Source: Sphaerimonospora sp050942215 (GTDB taxonomy: Bacteria > Actinomycetota > Actinomycetes > Streptosporangiales > Streptosporangiaceae). Taken from it: a stretch of DNA of 64,000 nt. The notes under the pieces were generated by a model. That model searched no databases and was not told the DNA's origin. It was given only the letters and a program-made list of their open reading frames with translations. The DNA lies in NCBI RefSeq assembly GCF_050942215.1, contig NZ_CP192056.1, forward strand, positions 1,798,001-1,862,000, given 5' to 3'. Positions 1 through 8,930 of this stretch are shown piece after piece. Numbering within the stretch: position 1 is the stretch's first letter; each line of letters starts with the position of its first letter. A program made the translations under genes and the position numbers.

Positions 1-1180
<1,180 letters not shown>

Positions 1181-1254
1181 AAGATTTTTTCGGTGTTTGC
1201 GTCCACTGTGTGATTTTCGAGCAGCAACCGGACCGTGGTTGGCTGTTTGGTAGG

Positions 1255-1373
1255 GTTACGGCGGTTTTAGCGGTTGGGAAACACCCGGTTACATTCCGAA
1301 CCCGGTAGTTAAGCCTTCCAGCGCCGATGGTACTGCATCCGTGGGGGTGTGGGAGAGTAGGTCGCCGCCGGAC
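1255..1373 (+). rRNA. rrf: 5S ribosomal RNA
   Basis: It lies about 75 nt after the 23S 3' end, as in a standard rrn operon. The terminal helix is formed by ACGGCGG near the start and CCGCCGG near the end. The loop block CATTCCGAACCCGGTAGTTAAG and the GGGAGAGTAGGTCGCCGCC tail are typical of 5S rRNA. End positions are good to a few bases. Confidence 0.93.
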
Positions 1374-1387
1374 AATTGTGGTGTGTG

Positions 1388-1411
1388 GGCCGTCCCTTTT
1401 GTGGGGCGGCC
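1388..1411 (+). terminator. first rrn terminator hairpin
   Basis: GGCCGTCCC (1388-1396) pairs with GGGGCGGCC (1403-1411), a 9-bp stem with one G-U pair around a TTTTGT loop. It begins 15 nt after 5S and has no downstream T-run, like many actinobacterial terminators. Confidence 0.7.
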
Positions 1412-1459
1412 TGCACGCGTTTCCGGGCTTTGTGCGTGTGTGGGTGTGGGGCGTGTGTT

Positions 1460-1487
1460 CGGGGGGTGGTGTGGCCCCCCGTTTTTT
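1460..1487 (+). terminator. second rrn terminator (intrinsic)
   Basis: C plus six G (1460-1466) pairs with six C plus G (1475-1481) around an 8-nt loop, followed at once by six T. This is a canonical intrinsic terminator. Confidence 0.8.
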
Positions 1488-1588
1488 GTTGTGTGGGTGG
1501 AGGCGCTTCGGGGCTGTTCCTTGTCGGGCGGCCTGCGTGTTTCTGGGTCTGGTCGCGTTGTGCGGGGCTGGGTCGTTGGCGGTGTGTT

Positions 1589-1608
1589 CGGGGGGCGTCC
1601 CCCGTTTT
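1589..1608 (+). terminator. third rrn terminator (intrinsic)
   Basis: CGGGGG (1589-1594) pairs with CCCCCG (1599-1604) across a 4-nt loop, followed by TTTT. The bases just upstream (GGTGTGTTCGGGGGG) repeat those before the hairpin at 1460, so the unit looks duplicated. Confidence 0.7.
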
Positions 1609-1637
1609 CTGTGCCGGGTGCCGGGCGGGCGGGTGTC

Positions 1638-1665
1638 GGGAGGCCGTGGGTGCCTCCCTTTTTTT
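1638..1665 (+). terminator. fourth rrn terminator (intrinsic)
   Basis: GGGAGGC (1638-1644) pairs perfectly with GCCTCCC (1652-1658) and is followed by seven T. It is the strongest of the four hairpins behind the rRNA genes. Confidence 0.82.
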
Positions 1666-2023
1666 GTTTGCGGCCGGGGGTTCGTGGGGGTCGGTTCGTG
1701 TTGGCCGTGGGGGCGGTGCTGTGGCGCGTCCGTGGTGTGGGTGGGGGCGGGTGGGTGTTCCGGCCGGCGTAAGACCGTGCCGGGACCACCGCGCCCGGGG
1801 AGGCCGGAGGCCTCTGCCGCCAGGGCGTGACTGTCACGGCCGGCCGGAACAGCTGCCCGTCCCTGCCCGCACCTGTCAGGGCATCCGGCCCCGGCCACCC
1901 ACCACATCAAACCCCGACACCCACATCTCCGTACACCAGCCACCCTCTCACTCCACTCGCTCCACCTCCCGACCCCTCGGCGTCGGGAGGACGCCCGAGA
2001 ACATCACCGTCGCGGTGAGCCCG

Positions 2024-2036
2024 TACGCTGATGGTC
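2024..2036 (+). promoter_or_regulatory. -10 element of folC (leaderless)
   Basis: TACGCT (2024-2029) is followed by exactly 7 nt and then an in-frame GTG at 2037, the spacing expected if transcription starts on the start codon. This decides the folC start used here. Confidence 0.5.
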
Positions 2037-3350
2037 GTGGAATACCGAGTCGCCGAGCAGGCCATCATGGCCAGAGGAGTGGAGTGGGATTTCCACCCCT
2101 CCCTTGAACGGATCAGCGCGCTGATGGAGCTCATCGGCGAACCGCAGAAAGCGTTTCAAGTCATCCATATCGCCGGGACCAACGGCAAGACGAGTACGGC
2201 TCGGATGATCGAGAGCCTGCTACGGGAACGTAATCTGCGTGTCGGCCGTTACACGAGCCCTCATCTCACCTCGGTCCGTGAACGCATCTCGGTGGATGGG
2301 GAGCCCCTTTCCGAGGCTCGTTTCACCGATGTCTACCGGGATATCGAGCCGTACCTCGAAATGATCGATACCAAGGTCGGGCGGCTGAGCTTCTTCGAGA
2401 CGCTCACCGCGATGGCATTCGTCGCGTTCGCGGATGCGCCGGTCGATGTCGCGGTGATCGAGACGGGCATGGGTGGGGTCTGGGACGCCACCAACGTCGC
2501 GGACGGTGCGGTCGCCGTCATCACCCCGATCTCGTTGGATCACACCGAGTATCTCGGTCCGGACGTCGCGACGATCTCCAAGGAGAAGGCCGGCATCATC
2601 AAGCCGGGGGCGATGGCCATACTCGCGCAGCAGCCGCTTCCGGCCGCCGAGGTGCTGATGAGACGGGTGGCGGAGATGGGTGCGGTCGTCGCGCGTGAGG
2701 GGCTGGAGTTCGGCGTGCTCCACCGCGAGCTCGCGATAGGCGGTCAGATGCTCCAGTTCAAGGGCCTCAAGGGGGTGTACGAGGAGGTCTTCCTGCCGTT
2801 GTACGGTGCGCACCAGGCCGGGAACGCGGTGTGCGCGCTCGCGGCGGTAGAAGCGCTCACGGGAGGCGACGATCCCCTGGGTGACGAGGTCGTCAGGCAG
2901 GCGTTCGCGCGGGTGACGAGCCCGGGACGGCTGGAGGTCGTGAGGCGTGGTCCGACGGTTGTCATCGACGCCGCGCACAACCCCGGTGGAATGGAAGCCA
3001 CGGTGGAGGCGCTGACCGAGGCGTTCGGTTTCACTCGGCTGATCGCCGTGGTGGCCGCCATGGGTGACAAGGACGTCAACACGATCCTTGAACTGCTCGA
3101 ACCGGTGGTGGAGGAGGTCGTGGTCACCCGGAACTCCTCGCCGCGCTCGATGAAGCCGGACGAACTGGGCCTTCGGGCACAGAGCATCTTCGGATCGGAT
3201 CGCGTCCATGTGGCTGGACGGCTCGATGACGCGATCGACATCGCCGTCACTCTGGCCGATCAGGGTGACGAGCTGGGGTCGGGGGTGCTCATCACCGGTT
3301 CCGTGGTGACCGTCGGAGAGGCCCGCATTCTGCTCGGGGTCGAGAGATGA
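2037..3350 (+). CDS. folC: bifunctional folylpolyglutamate/dihydrofolate synthase
   Basis: This is a Mur-ligase-like ATP enzyme (437 aa, normal family length) that adds glutamate to folates and makes dihydrofolate from dihydropteroate in the cytosol. The P-loop GTNGKTS is at residues 47-53, followed by TARMIESLL. The mid-protein signature ETGMGGVWDATN and the C-terminal DAAHNPGG and GDKD motifs are present. The GTG at 2037 is preferred because TACGCT lies 7 nt before it; an ATG two codons upstream (2031) is the alternative. A DUF4233 gene follows 94 nt downstream, a pairing common in actinobacteria. Confidence 0.95.
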   Translation: MEYRVAEQAIMARGVEWDFHPSLERISALMELIGEPQKAFQVIHIAGTNGKTSTARMIESLLRERNLRVGRYTSPHLTSVRERISVDGEPLSEARFTDVYRDIEPYLEMIDTKVGRLSFFETLTAMAFVAFADAPVDVAVIETGMGGVWDATNVADGAVAVITPISLDHTEYLGPDVATISKEKAGIIKPGAMAILAQQPLPAAEVLMRRVAEMGAVVAREGLEFGVLHRELAIGGQMLQFKGLKGVYEEVFLPLYGAHQAGNAVCALAAVEALTGGDDPLGDEVVRQAFARVTSPGRLEVVRRGPTVVIDAAHNPGGMEATVEALTEAFGFTRLIAVVAAMGDKDVNTILELLEPVVEEVVVTRNSSPRSMKPDELGLRAQSIFGSDRVHVAGRLDDAIDIAVTLADQGDELGSGVLITGSVVTVGEARILLGVER

Positions 3351-3444
3351 GGCGATCTCTCGGGGCGGTGGCGGCCTTCCGGTGCGTCCGCGGTGTGGGA
3401 CGTCACGGAAGCGGAATCGGGACGAACGACATGGGAAGAGCGAG

Positions 3445-3792
3445 ATGAACTACCTGTTCGAGGTGACTCCCGGCAAACGCCGGCTGTGCGCGAGCGTGCT
3501 CGGCATGGAGGCCATCGTCGTCGCCCTGACCATCCCGGTGGCCATCACGATCAACGATGTTCCGGTGCCGCTCGCGGTGACGGTCGGGATCGGGCTCGCC
3601 GTCCTGTGCGTCGTGGTGACAGGTATGCTCAAGCGCCCGTACGCATACATCGCGGGATCAGTCATCCAGATCCTGGCGATAGCCACCGGATTTCTCGTTC
3701 CGGCCATGTTCTTCCTCGGATTGATCTTCGCGCTGCTCTGGATTACGGCCATCTTCGTCGCTCACCGTGTCGAAGGCGCGACGAAGCGCTAA
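3445..3792 (+). CDS. DUF4233 family integral membrane protein
   Basis: This 115-aa protein has about four hydrophobic segments (near residues 13-35, 38-55, 62-80 and 82-105) separated by basic turns, beginning NYLFEVTPGKRRL. Length and position right behind folC match the DUF4233 family, whose function is unknown. The ATG at 3445 is chosen because GGAAGAGCGAG lies just upstream; longer in-frame starts lack a ribosome-binding site. Its TAA stop overlaps the -10 element of the next gene. Confidence 0.82.
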   Translation: MNYLFEVTPGKRRLCASVLGMEAIVVALTIPVAITINDVPVPLAVTVGIGLAVLCVVVTGMLKRPYAYIAGSVIQILAIATGFLVPAMFFLGLIFALLWITAIFVAHRVEGATKR

Positions 3793-3803
3793 AGTCGGCA
3801 ACC
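3790..3803 (+). promoter_or_regulatory. -10 element of the MFS gene at 3804
   Basis: TAAAGT (3790-3795) lies 8 nt before the ATG at 3804 and overlaps the TAA stop of the previous gene. It implies a leaderless or nearly leaderless mRNA. Confidence 0.4.
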
Positions 3804-5381
3804 ATGGCCGTCCCTCCCATTCCGCAGGCCCGGACCGCCGTCGCGGTTCGCGCCGTGCGCGTTCCCCTGCTCCTGGACGTCGTCGCAGGGCTGCTCATCG
3901 TGGTGGCCCTGCCACTCGCCGTGGTCGCGATCCCGAACACGATCTCGGTCGTCGCGGCGCTGCTGCCTCCGGACGTCTCACACGTCGACATGATGCGAGC
4001 GCATGGTCTGGCGCTGCCCGCCATGCTGCTGACCGTGCCGCTCGCGTCTGTCGCCGTACGCCGGTTCCGCGCCGCGCCGATTCTCGTAGCGGGGCTCGCG
4101 CTGCTGGCGGTGGCCGACGCGGCCGGCGGGTACGCGGACTCGACGAGCGTGGTCGGGGTGCTGCGTGTCCTTCACGGCGTGGGGGCGGGGGCGCTCATCC
4201 CGGCGACGCTCGTCGTCGTCTCGGAACGGCCGCGCAGGAACGTCCTGCTGCCGATCTGGGCGGGGATGCTCACGGTGAGCCTGCTGGCGGCCCAGGCGCT
4301 CGCGCTCTGGCCGCTCGACGGTTCGGGCTCCTGGCGGGTCACGCTTCAGCCGTACCCGCTGCTGACCGGCGTCGCTCTCGTGCTGGCCGCCGCCTACCTG
4401 GTCCTGTGGCTGATCGAGGGCGCGGGCGAGGCGGACGAGGGCGGAGCCGGAGAGCCCGGCGGGGTACGGGCTTCCACCGCCGAGCGGGGGCGGCTCATGA
4501 TGGCGGTGGTGCCGGCGGCGGGCATCGCGGCGCTCGCCATCTTCCTGACCTTCGACTGGCCCCCCGTCCTGGTCGTCGTCGCCGCCGCTGTCGCGGCGGC
4601 CGGTGTGCTGGTGATGCTGGGGCTCGGGGCGGCGGGCACGTTCGAGGGGCCGGGCGGGCGCACGCTTGCCTTCGTCAACGTGGCGATCGGTCTGATCGTG
4701 CTGCCCACGGCGGCGCAGACCACCTACATCGAACTGGGCGGGCTCGGCGGGCCCGGGCTGAAGGGCTTGTGGCTGCCGTTCCTCCTCGCCGCTGTGCTCG
4801 CTCTCGTCGCCGCCGTCGTCGTGGGCATGCTTCCGGAGCGGAAGGTGGCGCAGTTGCCGGCCGCGGGACTGGTGACGATGGTGGCCGGCCTCTGCGCCAT
4901 CTGGTGGCTCGTGCCGGAACCTACGGGCTGGCCGCTCGTCGTGCCGTTCACGCTGCTCGCGGCGGGTTCCGCAGTGGCCCTGGTGAGCGCGTTCCGGCTG
5001 GCGGGAGTGGGGTCGGCGCTGCTGGGTCTGTCCATGTGCTTTCCCGCGGTGCTCGCCGGCTTCCTGCTCGGCACCGGCATCCAGGTCCTCATGCTGAACC
5101 TGATCAGCCAATCGGGACCGGCCACGGGAGAGGCGGTGGCGAACGGTTTCATCGACGCCCTGCACAAGTGGACGCAGGTAGGCGGCGGCGTGGTCGTCGG
5201 GATCATCATTCTGACCCAGTTCCTGGCCCGCCGCGCAGCGGCGCTTCCAGGGGCGGCGACGGCCGCCGGTACGGCCTCGCCCCTGGAGAGCAGACAGGAC
5301 GCACAGGTGACGATCCCGGCGCCGACTCCGTCGCCCGAGGGTGACAAAGGTACGGCCGGAGACGCGGGCGGGGACCGGTAA
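3804..5381 (+). CDS. MFS-type multi-pass transporter (DHA2-like)
   Basis: The 525-aa protein has about 14 hydrophobic helices across residues 15-490, with no cytosolic catalytic domain. It ends in a Gly/Ala/Pro/Asp-rich soluble tail from about residue 490. The helix pattern and the segment RVLHGVGAGALIPATLVVV (a conserved MFS motif around helix 4-5) fit the 14-TM MFS group. The substrate cannot be read from sequence. The ATG at 3804 follows the previous stop by 11 nt and has no clear Shine-Dalgarno, so it is probably leaderless. A role tied to the neighbouring folate or nucleotide genes is not supported. Confidence 0.8.
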   Translation: MAVPPIPQARTAVAVRAVRVPLLLDVVAGLLIVVALPLAVVAIPNTISVVAALLPPDVSHVDMMRAHGLALPAMLLTVPLASVAVRRFRAAPILVAGLALLAVADAAGGYADSTSVVGVLRVLHGVGAGALIPATLVVVSERPRRNVLLPIWAGMLTVSLLAAQALALWPLDGSGSWRVTLQPYPLLTGVALVLAAAYLVLWLIEGAGEADEGGAGEPGGVRASTAERGRLMMAVVPAAGIAALAIFLTFDWPPVLVVVAAAVAAAGVLVMLGLGAAGTFEGPGGRTLAFVNVAIGLIVLPTAAQTTYIELGGLGGPGLKGLWLPFLLAAVLALVAAVVVGMLPERKVAQLPAAGLVTMVAGLCAIWWLVPEPTGWPLVVPFTLLAAGSAVALVSAFRLAGVGSALLGLSMCFPAVLAGFLLGTGIQVLMLNLISQSGPATGEAVANGFIDALHKWTQVGGGVVVGIIILTQFLARRAAALPGAATAAGTASPLESRQDAQVTIPAPTPSPEGDKGTAGDAGGDR

Positions 5382-5526
5382 GCTGCCGTTGCGGTTGGAG
5401 CCCTGGGACTGACCCGGGCGCCGGGACGATCTCGCCAGAAAACAGGGATCTCCGGGTGGACACCGCCACCGAGCCGCGTACATCCGGCGAGCAGCCCCGC
5501 TGCCCCATTCGACAAGGAGAGAAACC

Positions 5527-5937
5527 GTGTCCGAGCGTACGCTTGTCCTGATCAAACCGGACGGGGTCCGTCGCGGCCTCATCGGCGACGTCATCGGCCG
5601 GATCGAGCGCAAGGGCCTGAAGGTCGTGGCGATGGACCTGCGCACGCTCGACGCCGAGACCGCCAAGGCCCACTACGCCGAGCACTCCGAGCGTCCGTTC
5701 TTCGGCGAGCTGGTCGAGTTCATCACCTCGGCTCCACTGGTGGCGCTTGTGGTGGAGGGGCCGCGCGCGATCGAGGCGTTCCGTGCGCTGGCGGGTGCCA
5801 CCGACCCGGTCAAGTCGCCTCCCGGCACCATCCGCGGCGACCACGCCCTGGAGATCGGCGAGAACATCGTGCACGGCTCCGACTCGCCCGAGTCGGCCGC
5901 CCGTGAAATCAAGATCTTCTTTCCTGACCGCTTCTGA
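5527..5937 (+). CDS. ndk: nucleoside-diphosphate kinase
   Basis: Ndk transfers the gamma-phosphate from ATP to NDPs through a phosphohistidine and so balances NTP and dNTP pools. The protein has the usual length (136 aa). It opens with TLVLIKPDGVRRG (catalytic Lys10) and carries the active-site motif NIVHGSDS with His116. The GTG start at 5527 has AAGGAGAG 8 nt upstream. A long terminator follows the stop, so transcription ends here before mreB. Confidence 0.97.
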   Translation: MSERTLVLIKPDGVRRGLIGDVIGRIERKGLKVVAMDLRTLDAETAKAHYAEHSERPFFGELVEFITSAPLVALVVEGPRAIEAFRALAGATDPVKSPPGTIRGDHALEIGENIVHGSDSPESAAREIKIFFPDRF

Positions 5938-5956
5938 GGCTTCGCTTTGCCGCACA

Positions 5957-5993
5957 GCAGGCCCCGGGCTAAACCCGGGGCCTGCGGTGTTTT
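5957..5993 (+). terminator. ndk terminator
   Basis: A perfect 12-bp stem, GCAGGCCCCGGG (5957-5968) with CCCGGGGCCTGC (5974-5985), closes a CTAAA loop and is followed by GGTGTTTT. This is a strong intrinsic terminator between ndk and the mre cluster. Confidence 0.88.
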
Positions 5994-6119
5994 CCCAGGT
6001 GGTGACCATCATCTGGCCGGGGTGGCGGCGATTTTTCCGGTGCCTGATGGCTCGATGTGCCGAGTCATGGACGCACCGAGTTACGATTCGAGTGCGATGA
6101 GTTATCCCGCTAACCACCT

Positions 6120-6136
6120 GAAGGAAGGCTTCCTTC
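6120..6136 (+). promoter_or_regulatory. hairpin sequestering the mreB ribosome-binding site
   Basis: GAAGGAA (6120-6126) pairs perfectly with TTCCTTC (6130-6136) across a GGC loop. The only purine-rich Shine-Dalgarno sequence of mreB (AAGGAAGG) lies inside this hairpin, which ends 3 nt before the ATG. Masking of the site is inferred. Confidence 0.5.
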
Positions 6137-6139
6137 CGC

Positions 6140-7171
6140 ATGGGCAGCAAGCTGACATTCCTGGGCCGTGACATGGCTGTCGACCTTGGCACGGCGAACA
6201 CTCTGGTCTACGTGCGAGGCCGCGGCGTCGTGCTGAACGAGCCGTCGGTCGTCGCCATCAACGTCACGACAGGAAAGATCGTGGCGGTTGGCATAGAAGC
6301 GAAGCGCATGATCGGGCGTACGCCCGGCAACATCGTCGCGATTCGCCCCCTGCGAGACGGGGTGATCGCGGACTTCGATGTGACCGAGCGTATGTTGCGA
6401 TATTTCATTCAGAAGGTGCACCGGCGCACGCACTTCGTGCGGCCTCGCATCATTGTGGCGGTTCCCAGCGGCATCACCGCGGTCGAGCAGCGCGCGGTGA
6501 AGGAAGCGGGATACCAGGCCGGTGCCCGGCGTGTTTACATCATCGAGGAGCCGATGGCGGCCGCGATCGGGGCCGGTCTGCCCGTCCACGAACCCACCGG
6601 AAACATGGTGGTCGACATAGGAGGCGGCACCACCGAGGTGGCCATCATCTCGATGGGCGGCATCGTGACCAGCCAGTCGATCCGCGTGGCGGGTGACGAA
6701 CTCGACGAGGCGGTCGTCGCCTTCGCCAAGAAGGAATACTCCATGATGCTGGGGGACCGGACCGCCGAGGAAGTGAAGATCTCGATCGGGTCGGCCGGTC
6801 CCTCCGGTGAAGAGGTCCACGCCGAGGTCCGCGGCCGGGACCTGGTGTCCGGCCTGCCCAAGACGGTGGTCATCTCGAGCGAAGAGATCCGCCGGGCGAT
6901 GTGCGAGCAGGTCAACGTGATCGTCGACACGGTGAAGACCACGCTGGACAAGTGCCCGCCCGAGCTCTCGGGTGACCTCATGGATCGAGGCATCGCGGTG
7001 ACCGGCGGGGGCGGCCTGCTCAAGGGCATGGTCGACCGGTTGCGCGAGGAGACGGGGATGCCCGTCCACCTGGCGGACAACGCGCTCGACTCGGTCGCGA
7101 TGGGGTCGGGCAGGTGCGTGGAGGACTTCGAGGCCCTGCAGCAGGTGCTCGTACCCGAGCCCCGCAACTAG
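6140..7171 (+). CDS. mreB: rod-shape actin homologue MreB
   Basis: This 343-aa actin-fold ATPase polymerises under the membrane and guides lateral-wall synthesis; in spore-forming actinobacteria it acts mainly in spore-wall assembly. Phosphate-1 loop VDLGTANTLVYV is at residues 14-25, the phosphate-2 loop VVDIGGGTTEV is present, and the C-terminal adenosine motif GITGGG-like AVTGGGGLLKG is visible. The ATG is at 6140. It is first of the mreB-mreC-mreD-mrdA-rodA cluster but is separated from mreC by 128 nt with a large hairpin, so it may be expressed in excess of the rest. Confidence 0.96.
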   Translation: MGSKLTFLGRDMAVDLGTANTLVYVRGRGVVLNEPSVVAINVTTGKIVAVGIEAKRMIGRTPGNIVAIRPLRDGVIADFDVTERMLRYFIQKVHRRTHFVRPRIIVAVPSGITAVEQRAVKEAGYQAGARRVYIIEEPMAAAIGAGLPVHEPTGNMVVDIGGGTTEVAIISMGGIVTSQSIRVAGDELDEAVVAFAKKEYSMMLGDRTAEEVKISIGSAGPSGEEVHAEVRGRDLVSGLPKTVVISSEEIRRAMCEQVNVIVDTVKTTLDKCPPELSGDLMDRGIAVTGGGGLLKGMVDRLREETGMPVHLADNALDSVAMGSGRCVEDFEALQQVLVPEPRN

Positions 7172-7218
7172 GGAGTGTCTGGCAAATCGGCGACGGAGGG
7201 CATTTGCCAGACCCTCCC
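7171..7218 (+). terminator. long mreB-mreC intercistronic hairpin
   Basis: A perfect 11-bp inverted repeat, GTCTGGCAAAT (7177-7187) with ATTTGCCAGAC (7202-7212), is extended outward by GGGAG/CTCCC (7171-7175, 7214-7218) past one mismatch. It starts on the last base of the mreB stop codon. There is no T-run, so it may be an attenuator, an mRNA-stabilising 3' end, or a protein-binding operator. Confidence 0.6.
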
Positions 7219-7299
7219 GGGGGCTCGCCCGGACCCGTGCCGCCCCATCCGGTGGGGCTGACGTTCTCGGTTCCTGGACACACGACTTAAGGAGCGGTC

Positions 7300-8397
7300 A
7301 TGAGAGACACCCGCCGCGCCCGTCTCGCGGTCGGACTTCTCCTCGCCGCCGCACTGGTCCTGATCACCGTGGATCACCGGGTGGGCAGCGGGCCGGTCCT
7401 CGGCCCGGTGCACGACATGGCATCCGGGATCTTCTCCAAGGCCGAGCAGGTGAGTGCGACCGTCACCAAGCCGGTCAGGGACTTCGTGGGCATGCTCCGG
7501 GCCGCTCCGGAAGCGGAGCGGACCATCGTCGCGCTGCGCAAGGAGAACGCGAAGCTGCGCACCGAGGTCGCCTCCCTGCAGCTCGACGGCACCCGGGCCG
7601 CGAAGCTGGACCGGATGCTCGGGCTGGCGGGTCTGGGTCGTTACCGGGTCGTGCCGGCTCAGGTGCTGGCGCGGCGGGACTTCCCGGGGTTCGAGGACGC
7701 CGTCGAGATCGACGCGGGCACGAACGACGGGGTGCGGCCCGACATGACCGTGCTCACCGGCGCCGGGCTCGTCGGCCGCGTGGTCAGGGCGGCGGCCGAC
7801 AGCGCGACCGTGGCGCTGCTCACCGATCCCGCCATCTCGGCGGGAGCCCGTCTCGAAGGCGGCAACCAGATCGGCGTCGTGAGCGGCCTGGGCGAGGCGG
7901 GAGGCGGCGACAACCTGATCAAGTTCCGGCTGCTCGACTCGACGGTGCCGCTGCCTCCGGGCGGCCGGATCGTCTCCTTCGGCTCGCAGCGCAGCAAGCC
8001 GTACGTCCCGGGTGTGCCCATCGGAGAGATCCAGCGGGTGGAGTCGCTGCCGGGAGAGCTCACCAAGATCGCATACGTCGAGCCGTTCACCGACTTCTCG
8101 TCGCTCGACGTCGTCGGGGTCGTGACCCAGGCGCCCAAGCGCGATCCGCGCGACTCGGTGCTCCCGCCGGTTCCGCAGCAGGCCAAGCAGGCGCGCGATC
8201 GTGCGGACAAGAACAAGCGAGCCGATCGTGACGACGAGGCGGCCGATGAGACGCGGGCCCAGGCCGAGCCGTGGGCGCAGATGGAGGAGGGAAGAGGCGG
8301 CGCGGAGCCCGGGAACCGGAACCGCCGTCCGCGGGCACATGATGCGCCGCGCCGTCCGGCGGCCGCGGGAGCGGCGCGCAGCGACGGGAGGAACTGA
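7300..8397 (+). CDS. mreC: rod-shape-determining protein MreC
   Basis: MreC is a single-pass membrane protein that links MreB to PBP2/RodA in the periplasm-like space. The 365-aa product has an N-terminal membrane helix (residues about 7-24), a coiled coil rich in Glu, Lys and Leu (about 65-100), then the beta-barrel MreC domain with VVPAQVLARRDFPGF and the GLVGRVV segment. After about residue 275 it ends in a highly charged Arg/Asp/Glu tail not needed by the family. The ATG at 7300 has AAGGAGCGG 6 nt upstream. Confidence 0.94.
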   Translation: MRDTRRARLAVGLLLAAALVLITVDHRVGSGPVLGPVHDMASGIFSKAEQVSATVTKPVRDFVGMLRAAPEAERTIVALRKENAKLRTEVASLQLDGTRAAKLDRMLGLAGLGRYRVVPAQVLARRDFPGFEDAVEIDAGTNDGVRPDMTVLTGAGLVGRVVRAAADSATVALLTDPAISAGARLEGGNQIGVVSGLGEAGGGDNLIKFRLLDSTVPLPPGGRIVSFGSQRSKPYVPGVPIGEIQRVESLPGELTKIAYVEPFTDFSSLDVVGVVTQAPKRDPRDSVLPPVPQQAKQARDRADKNKRADRDDEAADETRAQAEPWAQMEEGRGGAEPGNRNRRPRAHDAPRRPAAAGAARSDGRN

Positions 8398-8402
8398 CCC
8401 TG

Positions 8403-8930
8403 ATGCTCCGCAACATGTCCGCGGCACTGCTGATCTTCGCCGCCATGGTGCTGCAGGTGAGCCTGGTGAACCGGCTGCTCGGCGCGTACGCACCGGACTT
8501 CGTGCTGCTGACCATTCTGACGCTCGCCGCGCTGCGAGGGCCGACGGCCGGAGCGGTGATCGGTTTCTGCGGCGGCCTCGCCTACGACCTGCTGCCGCCG
8601 GCCAGTCACACGCTCGGGCAGTACGCGCTGCTGCTGTGCGCGCTCGGTTTCGTCGCGGGCAGGTTCGGCGAGAACGCGCCGATGCTCACGGTGGCGATCT
8701 TCGCGGTCATCGCGCCCGGTCTGGCCGCGGGGATCGGCGCGTTGCTGGGCAATCCCGGAGTCACCTGGACCGTCCTGGGCACGGCCTGGCCGCGCGCCGC
8801 GCTGTGTGACCTGGTGGCCGCCCCCGCCGTGGTGTGGCTGCTGTCCGGCCGCTACCGGCAGCGAAGACGCGGCAGGACCGGGTCGCACGGGACGAGGCCG
8901 ACGACGGGTTGGGGACGGGGGATGGCATGA
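8403..8930 (+). CDS. mreD: rod-shape-determining membrane protein MreD
   Basis: The 175-aa product has about five transmembrane helices and the MreD-typical stretch RGPTAGAVIGFCGGLAYDLL (residues about 49-68). It works with MreC and PBP2 in the elongation complex. The ATG is 5 nt after the mreC stop and the stop overlaps the mrdA start (ATGA), so the three genes are translationally coupled. The C-terminal 25 residues are basic and probably cytosolic. Confidence 0.9.
   Translation: MLRNMSAALLIFAAMVLQVSLVNRLLGAYAPDFVLLTILTLAALRGPTAGAVIGFCGGLAYDLLPPASHTLGQYALLLCALGFVAGRFGENAPMLTVAIFAVIAPGLAAGIGALLGNPGVTWTVLGTAWPRAALCDLVAAPAVVWLLSGRYRQRRRGRTGSHGTRPTTGWGRGMA

Larger units (their letters stand above)
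1412..2036. other. gene-free rrn/folC spacer with strand-skewed composition
   Basis: No credible gene is seen. From about 1420 to 1790 the + strand is almost pure G and T with very few A. From about 1850 to 2010 it flips to C- and A-rich. A perfect 12-bp inverted repeat, TGTTCCGGCCGG (1756-1767) with CCGGCCGGAACA (1840-1851), sits at the switch. Open frames here are by-products of the skew. Confidence 0.6.

Noticed and set aside
1289..2107. Several overlapping frames of 140-300 codons on both strands downstream of 5S
   Set aside because: They are products of the G/T then C/A skew, with low-complexity Gly/Arg or Pro/Thr/His proteins.
3393..5344. Arg/Ala-rich frames parallel or antisense to the MFS gene
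   Set aside because: They are shadows of the 3804-5381 gene, with no conserved motif.
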